From positions 54,155 to 118,154 of the forward strand of contig JAGHQL010000073.1 of NCBI GenBank assembly GCA_020080175.1: a DNA stretch of 64,000 nt. Direction: 5' to 3'. Positions 47,015 to 58,599 of the stretch are shown piece by piece. Below the pieces are notes generated by a model that searched no databases, was not told the origin of the DNA, and was given only the letters and a program-made list of their open reading frames with translations. The translations under genes and the position numbers were made by a program. The first letter of the stretch is position 1. Each line of letters opens with the position of its first letter. Origin of the DNA: Glutinoglossum americanum (Eukaryota > Ascomycota > Geoglossomycetes > Geoglossales > Geoglossaceae).

Positions 47015-49126
47015 TTAATGTAGGGGCCTGAGGGGAATTGGGCGAGAGGGGAGAATACCCAAGCCCGTTCCGTTAGGTAAAGTCAATCCGCCATTCGGAC
47101 TGCCTTTCACACTCCCCTGTCTCCCCGTCCCAAGTCCATTACCGGTCCTACTACCCTTCACCTCTCCAACCCCCCTCCTCGCCCCCCTGACCCTCCATCT
47201 CCTCCAGATATCCCACACCCCAAAGATCGCCAGCGTCAACGGCACAGTGACCGCAAAAAATAGCCACAAGTTCCGTGAGACAGTGAAGATTTCGTGGCCG
47301 GTTGTCGAATCAAGGGAATAGTTGAAGAAGACCATGCTGAAGAGGCCCTGTGCGGTGTTAGTATATAGGAATTAGAGGTGGATGGAAGCGCTTACGGAGA
47401 CGAATGTCCCAGGGAGGAACAGCATTGCGACGACGGAGAGGGTGATCATGGCCGAGTTATCTCGCTGAGCCTCCTCCGAGATAGCGGATGTGAGGTGCGA
47501 GATCTCGACATTCGTGGAGGCCAGGGCCGCGCTAGTCTGGTTATCCGTTTGTGCGCAGAGGTGGAACATCTAAAAACCCATTAAATCAGCAAATCCAGTC
47601 CGGGGCCACCCCCAAACAGCTAAAAACACGATAGCGACTCACCAAATTAATCCTTAGCCCCACTCTCTCCCAGTAATTCACAGACCACCTCCTGCACATC
47701 TGCGCGCCCGAAATTAGGAACCTGAACGAATCGTCCACGTCCACGCCCTCCCGATCGCACCAGGCTGGATGCAGCTCCGACGCCTTGACATACTTGCCGA
47801 GCGCGTCGCGGAGGAACTCCATCCTTTCCTCAAAATCAGCCAGGTGTTCCGTGATCCGGTGGAGGTTCGAGGAGAGGCCATGGAGCTGGTTGGTGGCTGT
47901 CGCGAGGAAGGCTTTACTCTTGAGGTCGATATTGTGGTATTCCTAGCATCCGCATTCGTCATCTTGCACTGGCGAATGAAACCGACATTTTTAAGAAAAA
48001 TATGGAAAGGGTAATGAACGTGGGGGGGGGAGTGGGGGATTACGTATTCAATCAATCTCTTCCGGCAATGGTTGATGTTATCCTGCCACGCCCTCAGACA
48101 CTCGTCCGCCAGTAGCGCATCTAGTGCGAGCACCCTCGATACCACATCCTCCTTCGTGATGCGCTCGATCTCCTTCTCCGAGCAATTCACACAGAGATAC
48201 GTCGCCGTTCTGGCCTCGAAATCGCAGGCGAAATAGGTCTGCGTTCGGTCCCTCCAGCCGCAGTTACCGCGATAGAACATATCTGTGAAATTGGTTTCCT
48301 ATCAGCAAGATCTCGCATAGCTATGCGGAGCGGGGGGGAAGAGACTACAGTACCGAATCTCTGGACACGGTCCTTGTCCCGCTGGACGAAACACCCGTTT
48401 CCAGACCAGATCTGGTTTTCGAATAGCATCTCGGTGAAGGCCTGGGAGACTTTGAAGCGGGTACAGAGGTGCTGCATCATGTTTGAGGTGATCTGGAGTT
48501 GTTTTTGGATGTAGGGTGTCCCTGCGGGGCGTTTGAGGAAACTAAATTCCATTGGTTAGGAAGAAAGAAGCGACATAGCAACGCAAAAAAGGAAGATATT
48601 AATTGGTGTCGCTTCTTTGCGGGGTAATGTAAGCTGGAGGTTGGGGTGGGATTAAGAGAGATCGTATCGGTCTTTAGACGGGTATAGGGAGAGATATGTA
48701 ACCGCTGCTTTGACGACCAAAAATCCTTCCCAAACCTCTAACCCAAATTAAGAAGGAAAGCTAGACCTACAAAATCCTCGTCCTCACCCCCTCGGTAACC
48801 CCCTCCCTATCTCCTCTCTACCCTCCCATCAGCCATTCGTCCACCCTCTCAAAGAAAAACCCACCTCCAACATCGCCCTCAACTTCTCATCGTCTAGTCC
48901 CCTCTCCCATACTGTTCATTAATCAATCAGCCAAGAAGGGAGACGATATACATGCAGAAAGGAATCGGAACCCACCCCTCCCTGCCCCACCCCCCGTCTC
49001 ATAATAATCCACATAGCTCTTATACGAAAAATGCCACTCATAGCCCAGGACACCCTCACACCTTTCCTGATCCGAGATCTCTGGCCTGAGACACAGAGGC
49101 CTCCCCTCCTCGGTCGTTATAGCCAT
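47015..49126 (-). CDS. CorA-like membrane protein (fungal Mg2+ transporter-related family)
   Basis: Well-phased 3' exons are 48354-48552 (or a later start), 48044-48282, 47643-47942, 47396-47569 and 47015-47347. They encode TPYIQKQLQITSNMMQHL, CRAWQ-type helices, EYHNIDLKSKAFLATATNQ, MEFLRDALGKY, then two membrane segments: AMITLSVVAMLFLPGTFVS and LWLFFAVTVPLTLAIFGVW. This matches the CorA-like fold, a long coiled-coil cytosolic domain and two C-terminal helices. The GMN signature of true Mg2+ channels is replaced by FSMVFFNYS, so transport is doubtful. Upstream exons 48991-49126 (MAITTEEGRPLCLRPEISDQ) and 48865-48911 (ending DDEKLRAMLE) look like the same gene. The join from there to 48552 is unresolved, so exon 3 or the start may be wrong. 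Family members often sit beside NLR and HET genes in ascomycetes (from memory); function is unknown. Confidence 0.78.
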
Positions 49127-49462
49127 GGCACAGCGTCAGCCGTAAGGTGGGAAAGGCAGTTAATTTAACATTAAGATTAGCTTTGGAGTCTTGAAACCCT
49201 TTAGCTGCCCCGCTTGAAGAGAGTGAGAGAGCGGTGGCGAGTTAGCTCAAGAGCGCAATGACATAGCGGGCCCAGTTAAGCGCTCACCAGCCCGGTCTTT
49301 GATGCCAATCCCTGATTGGTCCGCTGGGCCAGGGATGGTGCGGGGCTGTGTGGCGCGTGCACGGGGGGAAGCGGGGAAATTACCCGGTCTACGAGCGGTA
49401 CGGATATTAAAGAGAAGCTAGCCTCGCTCAGCCTTGTTGGGAGACACGTGATTCTTACTCTA
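49127..49462. other. Spacer left of the Mutator-like element
   Basis: Promoter side of the CorA-like gene. No gene seen. Confidence 0.4.
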
Positions 49463-49471
49463 AAAAGAAAA
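49463..49471. repeat. Left 9-bp target-site duplication
   Basis: AAAAGAAAA directly precedes the element and is repeated exactly at 53203-53211 after it. Confidence 0.8.
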
Positions 49472-49602
49472 GGGATAATTACTCGCGTACCACTGGCCTA
49501 CCACACTCATTAACCGAACTACCACTCTTTTTTAAAAAAATTACTCGCTTACCACACTTTCTATTATGTGATGTCTGGCTGCGAAATCGCGTCCTGACTA
49601 CA

Positions 49603-49810
49603 AGCTTTCACAGCCACCAGCTCTTGTGACTACCAGCCCTTGTGGCTACCAGCTTTTATGGCCACTAGCCCTTACGACTACCAGCCCTTGTAGCTACTAA
49701 CTCTTATAATTACTAGCCTTTGTAGCTACCAGTTCTCATAGCTACTAGCCTTTGCAACAACTAGTTCTCATAGCTACTAGCTCTTATAACTACTAGTTTT
49801 CATAATTACT
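49603..49810. repeat. 16-bp minisatellite, 13 units, inside the transposon
   Basis: Thirteen units of the form AGCYCTTRTRRCTACC in perfect 16-bp register. Units near the left end are C-rich, and those further in carry more T and A at the same positions, a gradient of transition mutations. Confidence 0.85.
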
Positions 49811-50779
49811 AGCTCTGCAATAATACCTAAAGTTCTTATTAGAACTATAATACTCTTACTTAAAACAGATAATAATAACATATATATAATACTATTTTAA
49901 GCTCGTAATACATTTCTGCAGCTACAACGATTATGTCCCTTTTCTTTATAATAGCTACAAGTTACCACTTGACTCCCATTCTCATCATAACAAAATCTTT
50001 ACTTTTTTTGAATGTCCTTGCTGCTTTGTAAGCACTAGTACTTCATAATCACTATTTTCTTCTACTGAATCTTCTTCACGTATTGACTGCATAGAGGTCA
50101 GGTTCTAGGGGAGTGCCGCGGGCGCTCGAGGGTCGAGGGGGTCGTTCGGGAGGTCGTCCGTGGGCCCGCGAATAAGTTCTCGAGCTCGAATAGGTGTTAC
50201 GGCTCAGCAGGATGTCCAGCAGGATGTTAGAGGCAAGTAGGCTGGGTAGGTGGATGGATATAGGCCACCGGATGGTTTCTATTAGATGAACTATATACAA
50301 GAGGTGTGTTGACCGATGGAGGTTGAAGGGTCAACTCTGTCGGTCGGAAAAAGGGCTTGCGGGCTTGGCTTGAGCACGGACCGCATATTGGTCCAAGCTC
50401 GTAAGCTCTGCCCCTTGCGGCTCTGCGCGCCGTAACAATAGACATTAAATATGCTATGCAATAATAGTCAATCGAATAGTACTTATTGATGTAATCATAA
50501 GGATTATAAACTTGATATAAACATACAGTAATAATATGTTAGTATGGAAAACAATACTTCTGAAATTTACTACAGGTACATGACCATTTCCCTATATTAA
50601 TAATATAACTTATTTCATTAAATACAAATGTTTGTGCTAAGCTGTTATCTGCTAATTTGATATAATAATATCAGGATTATTGATAGTTTTTATCAAGTAG
50701 AATTTGTACATAGTTTATAATATGAAAAAACTGATAAAACTAAGTATATTGATCATGTAATGTAGTCATTACTTTTATT

Positions 50780-51960
50780 CATATCATAAGAAAGAGGCCT
50801 AGAATTGGAAAATCACGATAGTTATCCCAGGAGAAATTAATTGATTCCGCAATATTTGAGGTAATATACTCAGATCAAGGTACCAGAAAGATTTATTGTG
50901 CCCATGTTTTATGTGAAATATTGTCAATATACTCTACTGCCGGCATGCTTATCTCTTTGACTACAGATATAACCTTCATAAAATCATGCTCATTGTATAC
51001 ATAAGCAGCTTTCCAAAAAGTATTTTGAGCCAGTAATCCGAAATGCTTTTGTATATTATCGGCAAGGTGTTGACAGTAATGTGAGTAATGAACACCAGGA
51101 AAAACTTCTGATACTGCACTTTGCAAGTCCTTATCTCGATCACTTATAATCACTACTTCTTCTATATTCATCCTATAAAACCACTCTTTCATATGATTAA
51201 GAAACTATACCTAATTGTTCTTATCTTTGATTAAAACTATAGCCTAAGCTAATGGGAGGATCTTGTTATTGCCATCAAGTATACAAGCAACTAGGAGGGT
51301 CATTCAGAAGTGGGACTTCATGTAGTATCTATCTAGCATAATAAATGAATAGCATGCCTCATATGCAGTTCTTAATACTCCTGAAATAATAACCTCACAA
51401 TAAAATTGACTGCTCTGAGTTTTAATAGAAACATGATTGTAGTCATCATAATTGTTAATGACTAACAATGTTGCTAGAAGCTTCTTGAAGTACTTAGCTT
51501 TATCACTTTCTAGTTCTGACTGCAGAGATTCTTATGTACGCCATACTTGTTGATAGCTAACTCTAGCATTTCTATACTAAATCTATTCTGTGCTTTGGAT
51601 TTGGGATGTTGAGATGTCTCTGTTATCTGCTACTGCTACTCAATGCCAATCAACAAGAAATGAAACCAAACTTGGTTGACGGAAAACTGTATGGGTAATA
51701 GGGCTACATGAATAAGGGGTATAACATGTAACATAAGTTTTAGAATCTTTTAAAACAGCTACTCATATACCAAATTTACAAAACTTATCATAACAAGCTA
51801 TCATATAGTGAGTTCTATCAGAATGAGAAACAATATAAAACTTTCCTATGCTTGTAATATAGTCTCAGATTATGTTATGCGCTAAGTCTAAGGTCTTGAA
51901 ATCAGGTTAAAGTACAGCTAAAATAGACTTTATCACTGCCATATTAAGAACGCAATGAAG
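50780..51960 (-). pseudogene. MULE transposase remnant
   Basis: Reading leftwards, one can follow a degraded MULE transposase: SIKTQSSQFYCEVI, MTLLVACILDGNNKILPLA, then IVLIKDKNN, FLNHMKEWFYRMNIEE, VVIISDRDKDLQSAVSEVFP, HCQHLADNIQ-type residues, FWKAAYVYNEHDFMK and SNIAESIN. The acidic catalytic residues expected for this DDE family can be placed at the IMLD segment, SDRDKD and the later Glu. Stops stand at conserved tryptophans (LA.A, NN.V.F: TGG to TAG), so the frame survives only in 50893-51192. It is dead and would need a transposase from elsewhere. Confidence 0.85.
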
Positions 51961-52554
51961 AGTTGAAATTGTAAGAGACTTAACTTCTACAAAACTGATC
52001 CCTGAGGTACCTATGACAGTATGGTGTCACCAGGTCACTGGAGCATGGCAAGCAAAGTATGGTATATTATAATCTCAAGTCTATAGTAACTAAGTAGTTA
52101 CAAGTATATATCATATGGTTACAAGATTTATAGAGTAATAGAGGAACATATATAAAAATAAATAGCAATAGACTTAATTCTTGTTTTGATAGAAAAACTG
52201 ATCGCTAGCCTCCTTACGAGGCCAGTAGAAAAGCTATTTATGTGACGGCTGTTTATATAAGCTGGGCTACGAAGGTTGGGTGCTGTGAGCATTAAGGCCA
52301 AGCTAGCTCTAAAGGGCTGGTCACAATGAAGTAAGGGAGACTGGCCGTGTAGTATGACGGGAGGGTAGGCTTAATAGTTTCTAATAGTTTGTTTAATATG
52401 ATTATAGTATTGATCGATGAGGTTCCCTTCAGGACCCTCCTTGGCCTTCTATATATACTAATGGCCCTGAAGGACCTACGGGTAGGGACCTGCCTAGTTT
52501 CCTCCATGGATACATATGAACCCCTCACCTCTGGCTGTGCTTCCATTAGGAAGT

Positions 52555-52733
52555 CCTTATAATGCTCATGTAGTTCCCTCACCACTGGCCATACCTTCCG
52601 CCACTACCCGTACTCTTATGTAGAGTTCTTATAATGCCCATATGGTTCCTTCACCGCCAGCCGTACTTCCATGTAAAGTTCCTATAATACTCATGCAGTT
52701 CCTTCGCCACCAGCCATACTTTCATATAGAGTT
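52555..52733. repeat. About 53-bp degenerate tandem repeat inside the transposon
   Basis: Three imperfect copies of a unit with CTTATAATGCTCATGTAGTT, then a TTC(A/G)CCRCCAGCC core, then a TTCATGTAGAGTT end; the first copy is longer. Coding meaning not evident. Confidence 0.65.
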
Positions 52734-53202
52734 CTTTCATGACGTCATTGGTGGGGCCTTGCAGGCCCCATTCGTATATTACCAGCTTAGTGTATTACAT
52801 ATAGGGTGGTCTCCCCTATGCTCTACTGGCCTTTCTCAAGGCTAGCTCTCCTTTTAAGCTTATTTAGTGACTTATCGGGCCCTTACCCGATGGCCACCGT
52901 AACAATTTATCTGTACACATTTTGGTGACTATACGGAGTTTACCCTATATGTGACTGCTGCATGTCGCACAGTAAGCGGCGGCATCTCCACGCAGCTCAT
53001 TATATATAATCTCTAAGTATTCAAAAATTTTAAATGCTTAGAGACTTAGTCAGCCTCTGTTCAAAAATTTTGGGTAGAGACTAACAAAGCAATGAAAAAG
53101 TGGTAAGCGAGTAATTATTTTCAAAAAGAGTGGTAGTTCAGTTAATAAGTGTGGTAGGCCAGTAATTATTTTCAAAAATAGTGGTACACAAGTAATTATC
53201 CC

Positions 53203-53211
53203 AAAAGAAAA
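53203..53211. repeat. Right 9-bp target-site duplication
   Basis: AAAAGAAAA, identical to 49463-49471, directly after the terminal AGTAATTATCCC. Confidence 0.8.
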
Positions 53212-53708
53212 ATTGCTGCACGAACCAGTTCGGTTAATTGGTGTGTAGAGTGAGGAATGAGCTGTTGATTGATGTAATTCTTGGGTTCATTGTTGAATTT
53301 TCTTTCTTTCCTTTTGCATGCATGTTATGTAGAAATACTCCGTACTCCGTACTCCGGGCAACCTTTGTTCGTTTTTTCATTTTTGCCGAATTCGCTCGCT
53401 TCCCGGGCCAAAGAGGTCCGAAAAGCACCCTGGTACTAACTAAATACTACATGAGCAATACGCAAAAATAATCAGCACACGGAGGCGTGCTCCGTCGAAC
53501 GTAAGTCTTGCCCACTTGCCGCTTTTGTTGCTGAGCGGTGGGTGGGGAACTAGTATCGTACCGACGTGCTGCGAACCTTTGAGAGTAGTAGGTAGGTATC
53601 TTGGCGTGCGGTTCTTGGCAAGGCTGGCGCCCTCCAACTCTCCCCTCGCAGTCATTCCCTTCTCGCCTTCATCAATGGGACGATAAAAGAGAACTTTTGA
53701 TCATCGAC
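53212..53708. promoter_or_regulatory. Upstream region of the SesB/NB-ARC/TPR gene
   Basis: No gene seen. Includes a small ACTCCGT direct repeat near 53337-53357. The transposon insertion lies about 500 bp from the start codon. Confidence 0.4.
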
Positions 53709-56700
53709 ATGGTCCTGCTAGTCCTGCATCCAACGGCAGAAGCTGGAAATAAAGAGGCTCTGACCGTCGAGTGAGTGTTAAGCGCTTGCGGTTCCGCATT
53801 CGTTCCGTTATTAATACTGTCGCCATTGTCATGGGCACTAATTCTTGCGATGATTTAGTATCGTTGCTGTCCATGGACTCAACGGCGGTCCCGCCAAGAC
53901 CTGGGAGAACTCCAAAAGCAAGGCGTTCTGGCTTCGGGACTACCTCCCTCTGGACATCATTGGTGCCCGAGTCTTGAGTTTTGGATACAATGCCAGCGCT
54001 GCTTTCGGCAACACTACAGCAGATGTCATCGATCACGCTAGAGATCTGCTTAGTAGTTTGATCGATAGGCGGGAAGAGCAGGATGTAAATTTTTCGTGTT
54101 GAGCTCCTGAAGATTATATACTGGGGGCTGACAGGCCATAGGAATTGCGGAGACCTATCATATTTATTGCTCATTCGCTTGGTGGCATTGTGGTGAAACA
54201 GGTGATTTGCTATCTCTCTGACAGCACGAGTTGGCAAGAGTGTAATATTTCGCATTGCAGGCGCTCTTTCAGGCACGTATCGAAACTCAATATAGCAGCA
54301 TTAATGAACATACCATTGGCATTGTCTTTCTGGGGACTCCGCATCGAGGGAGTGAAAAGGCCAGTTATGGAAAGGTTCTTGCAAATCTTGCTACCACTAT
54401 GATGAACAAGCCCACCTCCCGCCTTGTCAACGCTTTGCAAGTCAATAGCGATTCACTAATGCGACTTACTTCGAATTTCAAATCTCAATTGCCCAATTAT
54501 CATATAGTTAGCTTTTATGAGATGAGACCGATGGAGGGATTTTCCACACTAGTAAGTCTCACCGCAAGAAGATGTTGTTCACTTCAACTATAGTAAGGCT
54601 AACACCATATGCCTCAGATCGTCGAGAAGTACTCTGCCCTATTGGAAGTCAATGGAGAAGACCAAGTACCGGTAGATGCGGACCACCGAGACATGTGCAA
54701 ATTTGGGGCACGCGATGATCCAGTGTATGAGAAGCTTTTCAGGAGAGTACGCAGAATGATGAAGGCGAAAGATGTTGAACAACCTAGTGATAATCGTATG
54801 TAAATGAAACCTCTTAACGTTCTCATACATGTAAGGGGCAATTTGATAATAGTTTGGTGCTAGTCAGCATATTGAGGCTTCGCAATAAGCATTATGAGAT
54901 TCCCCACAACGTCAGTTCGGTGTTTACTGGGCGCGAGGACATTTGCCGACAGCTTAGTGAAAACTGCCTACCTTTAAGGATGCGAGATGCTCCCCCAAAA
55001 CAAAGGAGATTTGTCTTGTATGGCTTAGGTGGGTCGGGGAAAACTCAAGTGTGTTTTGAAATTTGCTCAAGATTATCGTGAGAAGTATGCATGTAGGACC
55101 TTGCATACCCCAAAAAGAACGCTGACTGGTACATAGTTTCTGGGGGATTTTCTGGATCGATGCAAGCAACAATGAAACGGCAGATCGAGGATTCTTACAT
55201 ATAGCCCGCGTGTGTGGACTTGAAGAGGACTCCAAGGTTGTGAAAAGATGGCTTTCAAATATTCAAGATCAATGGCTTTTGGTCATCGATAATGCGGACA
55301 ACCCCTTGCAGGACGTCTCTGAATACTTTCCGAAAAGCGATAGAGGTGTCGTCTTGCTCACCACTCGAAATCCTGACTGCAAGATCCATTCAACAGTTGG
55401 CTCATACGAGTTCGGTCAGATGGAACCTGAAGAAGCCATCACATTACTCCTGAACGCTAGCGCGGCAGGAGATGTATTTCACGAACCTTCTCGAAATATA
55501 GCAAGGCCTGTTGTCGAGACTCTAGGTTACCTTGCTCTCGCGATCGTCCAGGCTGGTGCTCTCATTAGGCAAAAGCTCTACAGCATGGAAGAATATTGTG
55601 GCGTATACTCTCGGCGACGTAAAGAGCTACTGAGCCATCGGCCTATCCAGGCAATGGCTGATTATCAGTATACTGTTTACACCACTTGGGAGGTATCTGT
55701 CAATATGATTGAGAATATGTCTAATAATACGTCCAACAAAACTGCACGCAACGCTATTGAACTTCTCCAGCTTTTCTGCTTCATGCACTTCGATGGTATT
55801 TCTGAAGACATCCTAGAGGAAGCTTGGAAGAATATGCGAAGCCGGCAACTTTCGGACTGGGAACAATCACATCAACTTCGTATGCTGTGTGAAGATGATT
55901 CAGGGGATTGGGACCCGCATCTTACTCGGGAAGCGGTAATTCTTCTCTCATCTTTTTCTCTGATAGCTATTGGTGGTGTGAATAATCATATTTCGATGCA
56001 TCCACTCATGCACATATGGGCCAGAGATCGATTGGTCGAAGCAGAGCAGAAAAGGTGTTGGAAGGTAGCAGCTTCGACGTTAGCGATGTCGATCTATCGG
56101 AGATATCAGACTTTCGATTACAGCTTTCGAAGATTCCTCTTACCTCATATTAGCTCTTGTCTTAGTTCCCACAACAGCGAATTGTTCACTACTGGCGACG
56201 GAGAGCCAGAGCGGCTTGAGATTGCTGCTAAGTTCGCATCCGTGTATCGGGAATGCGGCCGAATGCAGGAAGCCATGAAGCTGAGGGAGAGAGTGCTGGA
56301 GGCGAGGGGGAGGACACTGGGTGAGGAACACCCGAACACTCTGGGGTCGATGAGCAACCTCGCCATCAGCTACGGGGACCTCGGCCGAAGGCAGGAGGCC
56401 ATGGAGCTGGACGAGAAGGTGCTAGAGGCGAGGGAGAGGACGCTGGGTGAGGAACACCCGGACACTCTGGGGTCGATGAGCAATCTCGCCAATAGCTACG
56501 GGGACCTGGGCCGAAGGCAGGAGGCCATGGAGCTGGACGAGAAGGTACTGGAGGTGAGGGAGAGGAAGCTGGGTGAGGAACACCCGGACACTTTGACGTC
56601 GATGAACAACCTCGCCGTCAGCTACAGGGACCTCGGCCGAAGGCAGGAGGCCATGGAGTTGAGGGAGAAGGTGCTGGAGGCGAGGGGGAGGACACTGGGT

Positions 56701-57393
56701 GAGGAACACCCGGACACTTTGGCGTCGATGAACAACCTCGCCATCAGCTACAGGGACCTCGGCCGAAGGCGTGAGGCCATGGAGCTGATGGAGAAGGTGC
56801 TGGAGGCGAGGGAGAGGAAGCTGGGTGAGGAACACCCGGACACTCTGGGGTCGATGAGCAATCTCGCCATCAGCTACAGGGACCTCGGCCAAAGGCAGGA
56901 GGCTATGGAGCTGGACGGGAAGGTGCTGGAGGTGAGGGAGAGGAAGCTGGGTGAGGAACACCCGGACACTTTGACGTCGATGAACAACCTCGCCATCAGC
57001 TACGGGGACCTCGGCCGAAGGCAGGAGGCCATGGAGCTGATGGAGAAGGTGCTGGAGGCGATGGAGAGGATACTGGGTGAGGAACACCCGAACACTCTGA
57101 CGTCGATGAACAACCTCGCCATTACCTACGGGGACCTCGGTCGAAGGCGTGAGGCCATGGAGCTGATGGAGAAGGTGCTGAAAGCGAGAGAGAGGACGCT
57201 GGGTGAGGAACATCCGGGCACTCTGGGGTCGATGAGCAACCTCGCCACCAGCTACAGAGATTCTGGTCGAAGCCTCTTAGCGGAAGTGCTTGAGCAGCAC
57301 ACCAGCCCTGAAAACCTCCCTAGCCAGCCACATGGCACCAAAACCAGGAGTCAATGGAGTTTAAAAAGTTGGATTAGAAGGCACTTTCGATAG
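53709..57393 (+). pseudogene. NLR: SesB hydrolase, NB-ARC, TPR repeats, with one frameshift
   Basis: Exons: 53709-53770, 53859-54084, 54142-54201, 54261-54551, 54618-54795, 54864-55084, 55137-57393; junction phases agree throughout. The SesB-like hydrolase begins DIVAVHGLNGGPAKTW and has IFIAHSLGG with Ser near residue 108. The linker HYEIPHNVSSVFTGRED leads to NB-ARC with P-loop VLYGLGGSGKTQ, kinase-2 WLLVIDNAD, and GVVLLTTRNP. The last part has eight nearly identical 42-residue TPRs (LGEEHPDTLGSMSNLAISY...). Right after the P-loop the frame is lost: a run of four Ts at 55054-55057 where three would restore KFAQDYREK and the NB-ARC continuation FWGIFWIDASNN. With that base removed the reading would be 1097 residues. 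Because this is a single homopolymer base, it may be a sequencing error and the gene may be live. The family acts in non-self recognition and cell death. Confidence 0.85.
56269..57270 (+). repeat. 126-bp tandem repeats encoding eight TPR units
   Basis: Eight units of 126 bp, very alike at DNA level and markedly GC-rich compared with the rest of the gene. Variation is concentrated at a few codons (GDL/RDL, the residue after MEL, GSMS/TSMN/ASMN), which is the pattern of fast-evolving recognition repeats in fungal NLRs. Confidence 0.92.
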
Positions 57394-58599
57394 CTGGGAC
57401 AATGGCAATTTTGCAGGCAAAAGATTGGTGCAAATGTAGCAGGATCGATACCGCCAAGTATAATTGTGGGTTTAGAAACACGAGTGTACGGGTGACAGGT
57501 TGGAGCGCGTTTACTGTCAACGCTCAGTGCACAATTCTTCACGCTTTGCTCGACGCTCATCTTCGACTATTAGTGCATGGACGACGTTGTAACAGCTGGC
57601 TAGGAACGAGCAAGAGACTGCGGTGCCTACTCGCTCTGCTCATTCTAGACTCCTAATCACCCCTGCATGCCCTCCCCACCCGCCACTAGGAGGGTCATCT
57701 CCCTTTTATATATGGTTTGCCTTTCTTTTGGGCTCTAGGAGAAATTGGAATTGTAATATGTTCCTACCCTCTATGATATTCTAGTATCCGCTCTCTCTGG
57801 CTTATACCTGAATTTGCGAAGTGGCGGCCAGAGAGTGGGTTATGCAGTCTCACCTACGGCCGCCCGTCATGTGCACGGTGTGGAGATGCGCCTTGTTTAA
57901 TTACACGAGAAGCCGCCTAACGCTTCACGAATGGGAATGATCTGTATTTACCTACATTCGTTTAGGCCAAACAAGATGTGATAGTTTCTTCCTCTCCCCA
58001 AACTGGGTGGAATAGTAATTATCTTTAGCCTATATAAATAGCTGAGGGTTATGTAGCTCAATATTTGTTAACTCCGATACTTGAAATGCCATTTCTTTTA
58101 TCCATATTTTAACTACTCGCACCACAGTGATGTTCACAAGAGCAACACCGCTACATGCTACTAGACTTGGCCATTTGATAGAATCCTGAGGCAAGAGTCA
58201 ACGGGTGGGTAGAAGGGTGATGAGTTGGAATGGGAGCGAGTCTCATTAATAAACTGCCACTCCTAACCTTATGACTAAAGTTGGCGAGCAGTTACACTAC
58301 ATAAGAGCTTATACATAGATACGAAATTACCCTCCACCGTATCCGACACCTATTCAATGACCAGAGCGCATACCCAATACTAGACCAGATATGCACTAGT
58401 AAAAGCGATGAAACTCCCGGGCAGCCGATTCCGACGCCCCGGAAACAACGCCCTCGATTGACCGCCGGAGACATGCCGGGTACGCCTGCAAAAGTAAAGA
58501 GACATTCCCCACCGCCAACCACAACAAGAAATTTCGCGCGGAGCCTCTCGCACCCGAAGTCCGCAAGCAACACACCTAATCCCTTCTCGCATCCTCTAG
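57394..58599. other. Convergent spacer
   Basis: 3' flanks of the SesB/NB-ARC/TPR gene and the arsenite methyltransferase gene. No gene seen. Confidence 0.45.

Larger units (their letters stand above)
49472..53202. mobile_element. Mutator-like (MULE) DNA transposon, 3731 bp, non-autonomous by decay
   Basis: The element starts GGGATAATTACT and ends with the inverse, AGTAATTATCCC. Terminal inverted repeats cover 49472-49555 and 53100-53202. Both contain, in the same order, a TACCAC box, GGCCTACCACAC, TTAAC.GAACTACCACTC and ATTACTCGCTTACCAC; the right copy has an extra 19 bp or so. A 9-bp duplication flanks it, as expected for Mutator-type insertion (9-11 bp). Inside is a decayed MULE transposase on the minus strand. 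The interior is strongly AT-rich compared with its flanks, fitting RIP. It sits between the CorA-like gene and the SesB/NB-ARC/TPR gene. Confidence 0.85.

Noticed and set aside
52292-52585. 97-codon minus-strand frame inside the Mutator-like element
   Set aside because: It overlaps the degenerate 53-bp repeats, has no domain and lies in a decayed element.
56422-57213. 263-codon open frame on the minus strand opposite the TPR repeats
   Set aside because: It is the antisense of near-identical GC-rich coding repeats; its apparent repeats mirror the TPR units and no start or splice context supports it.
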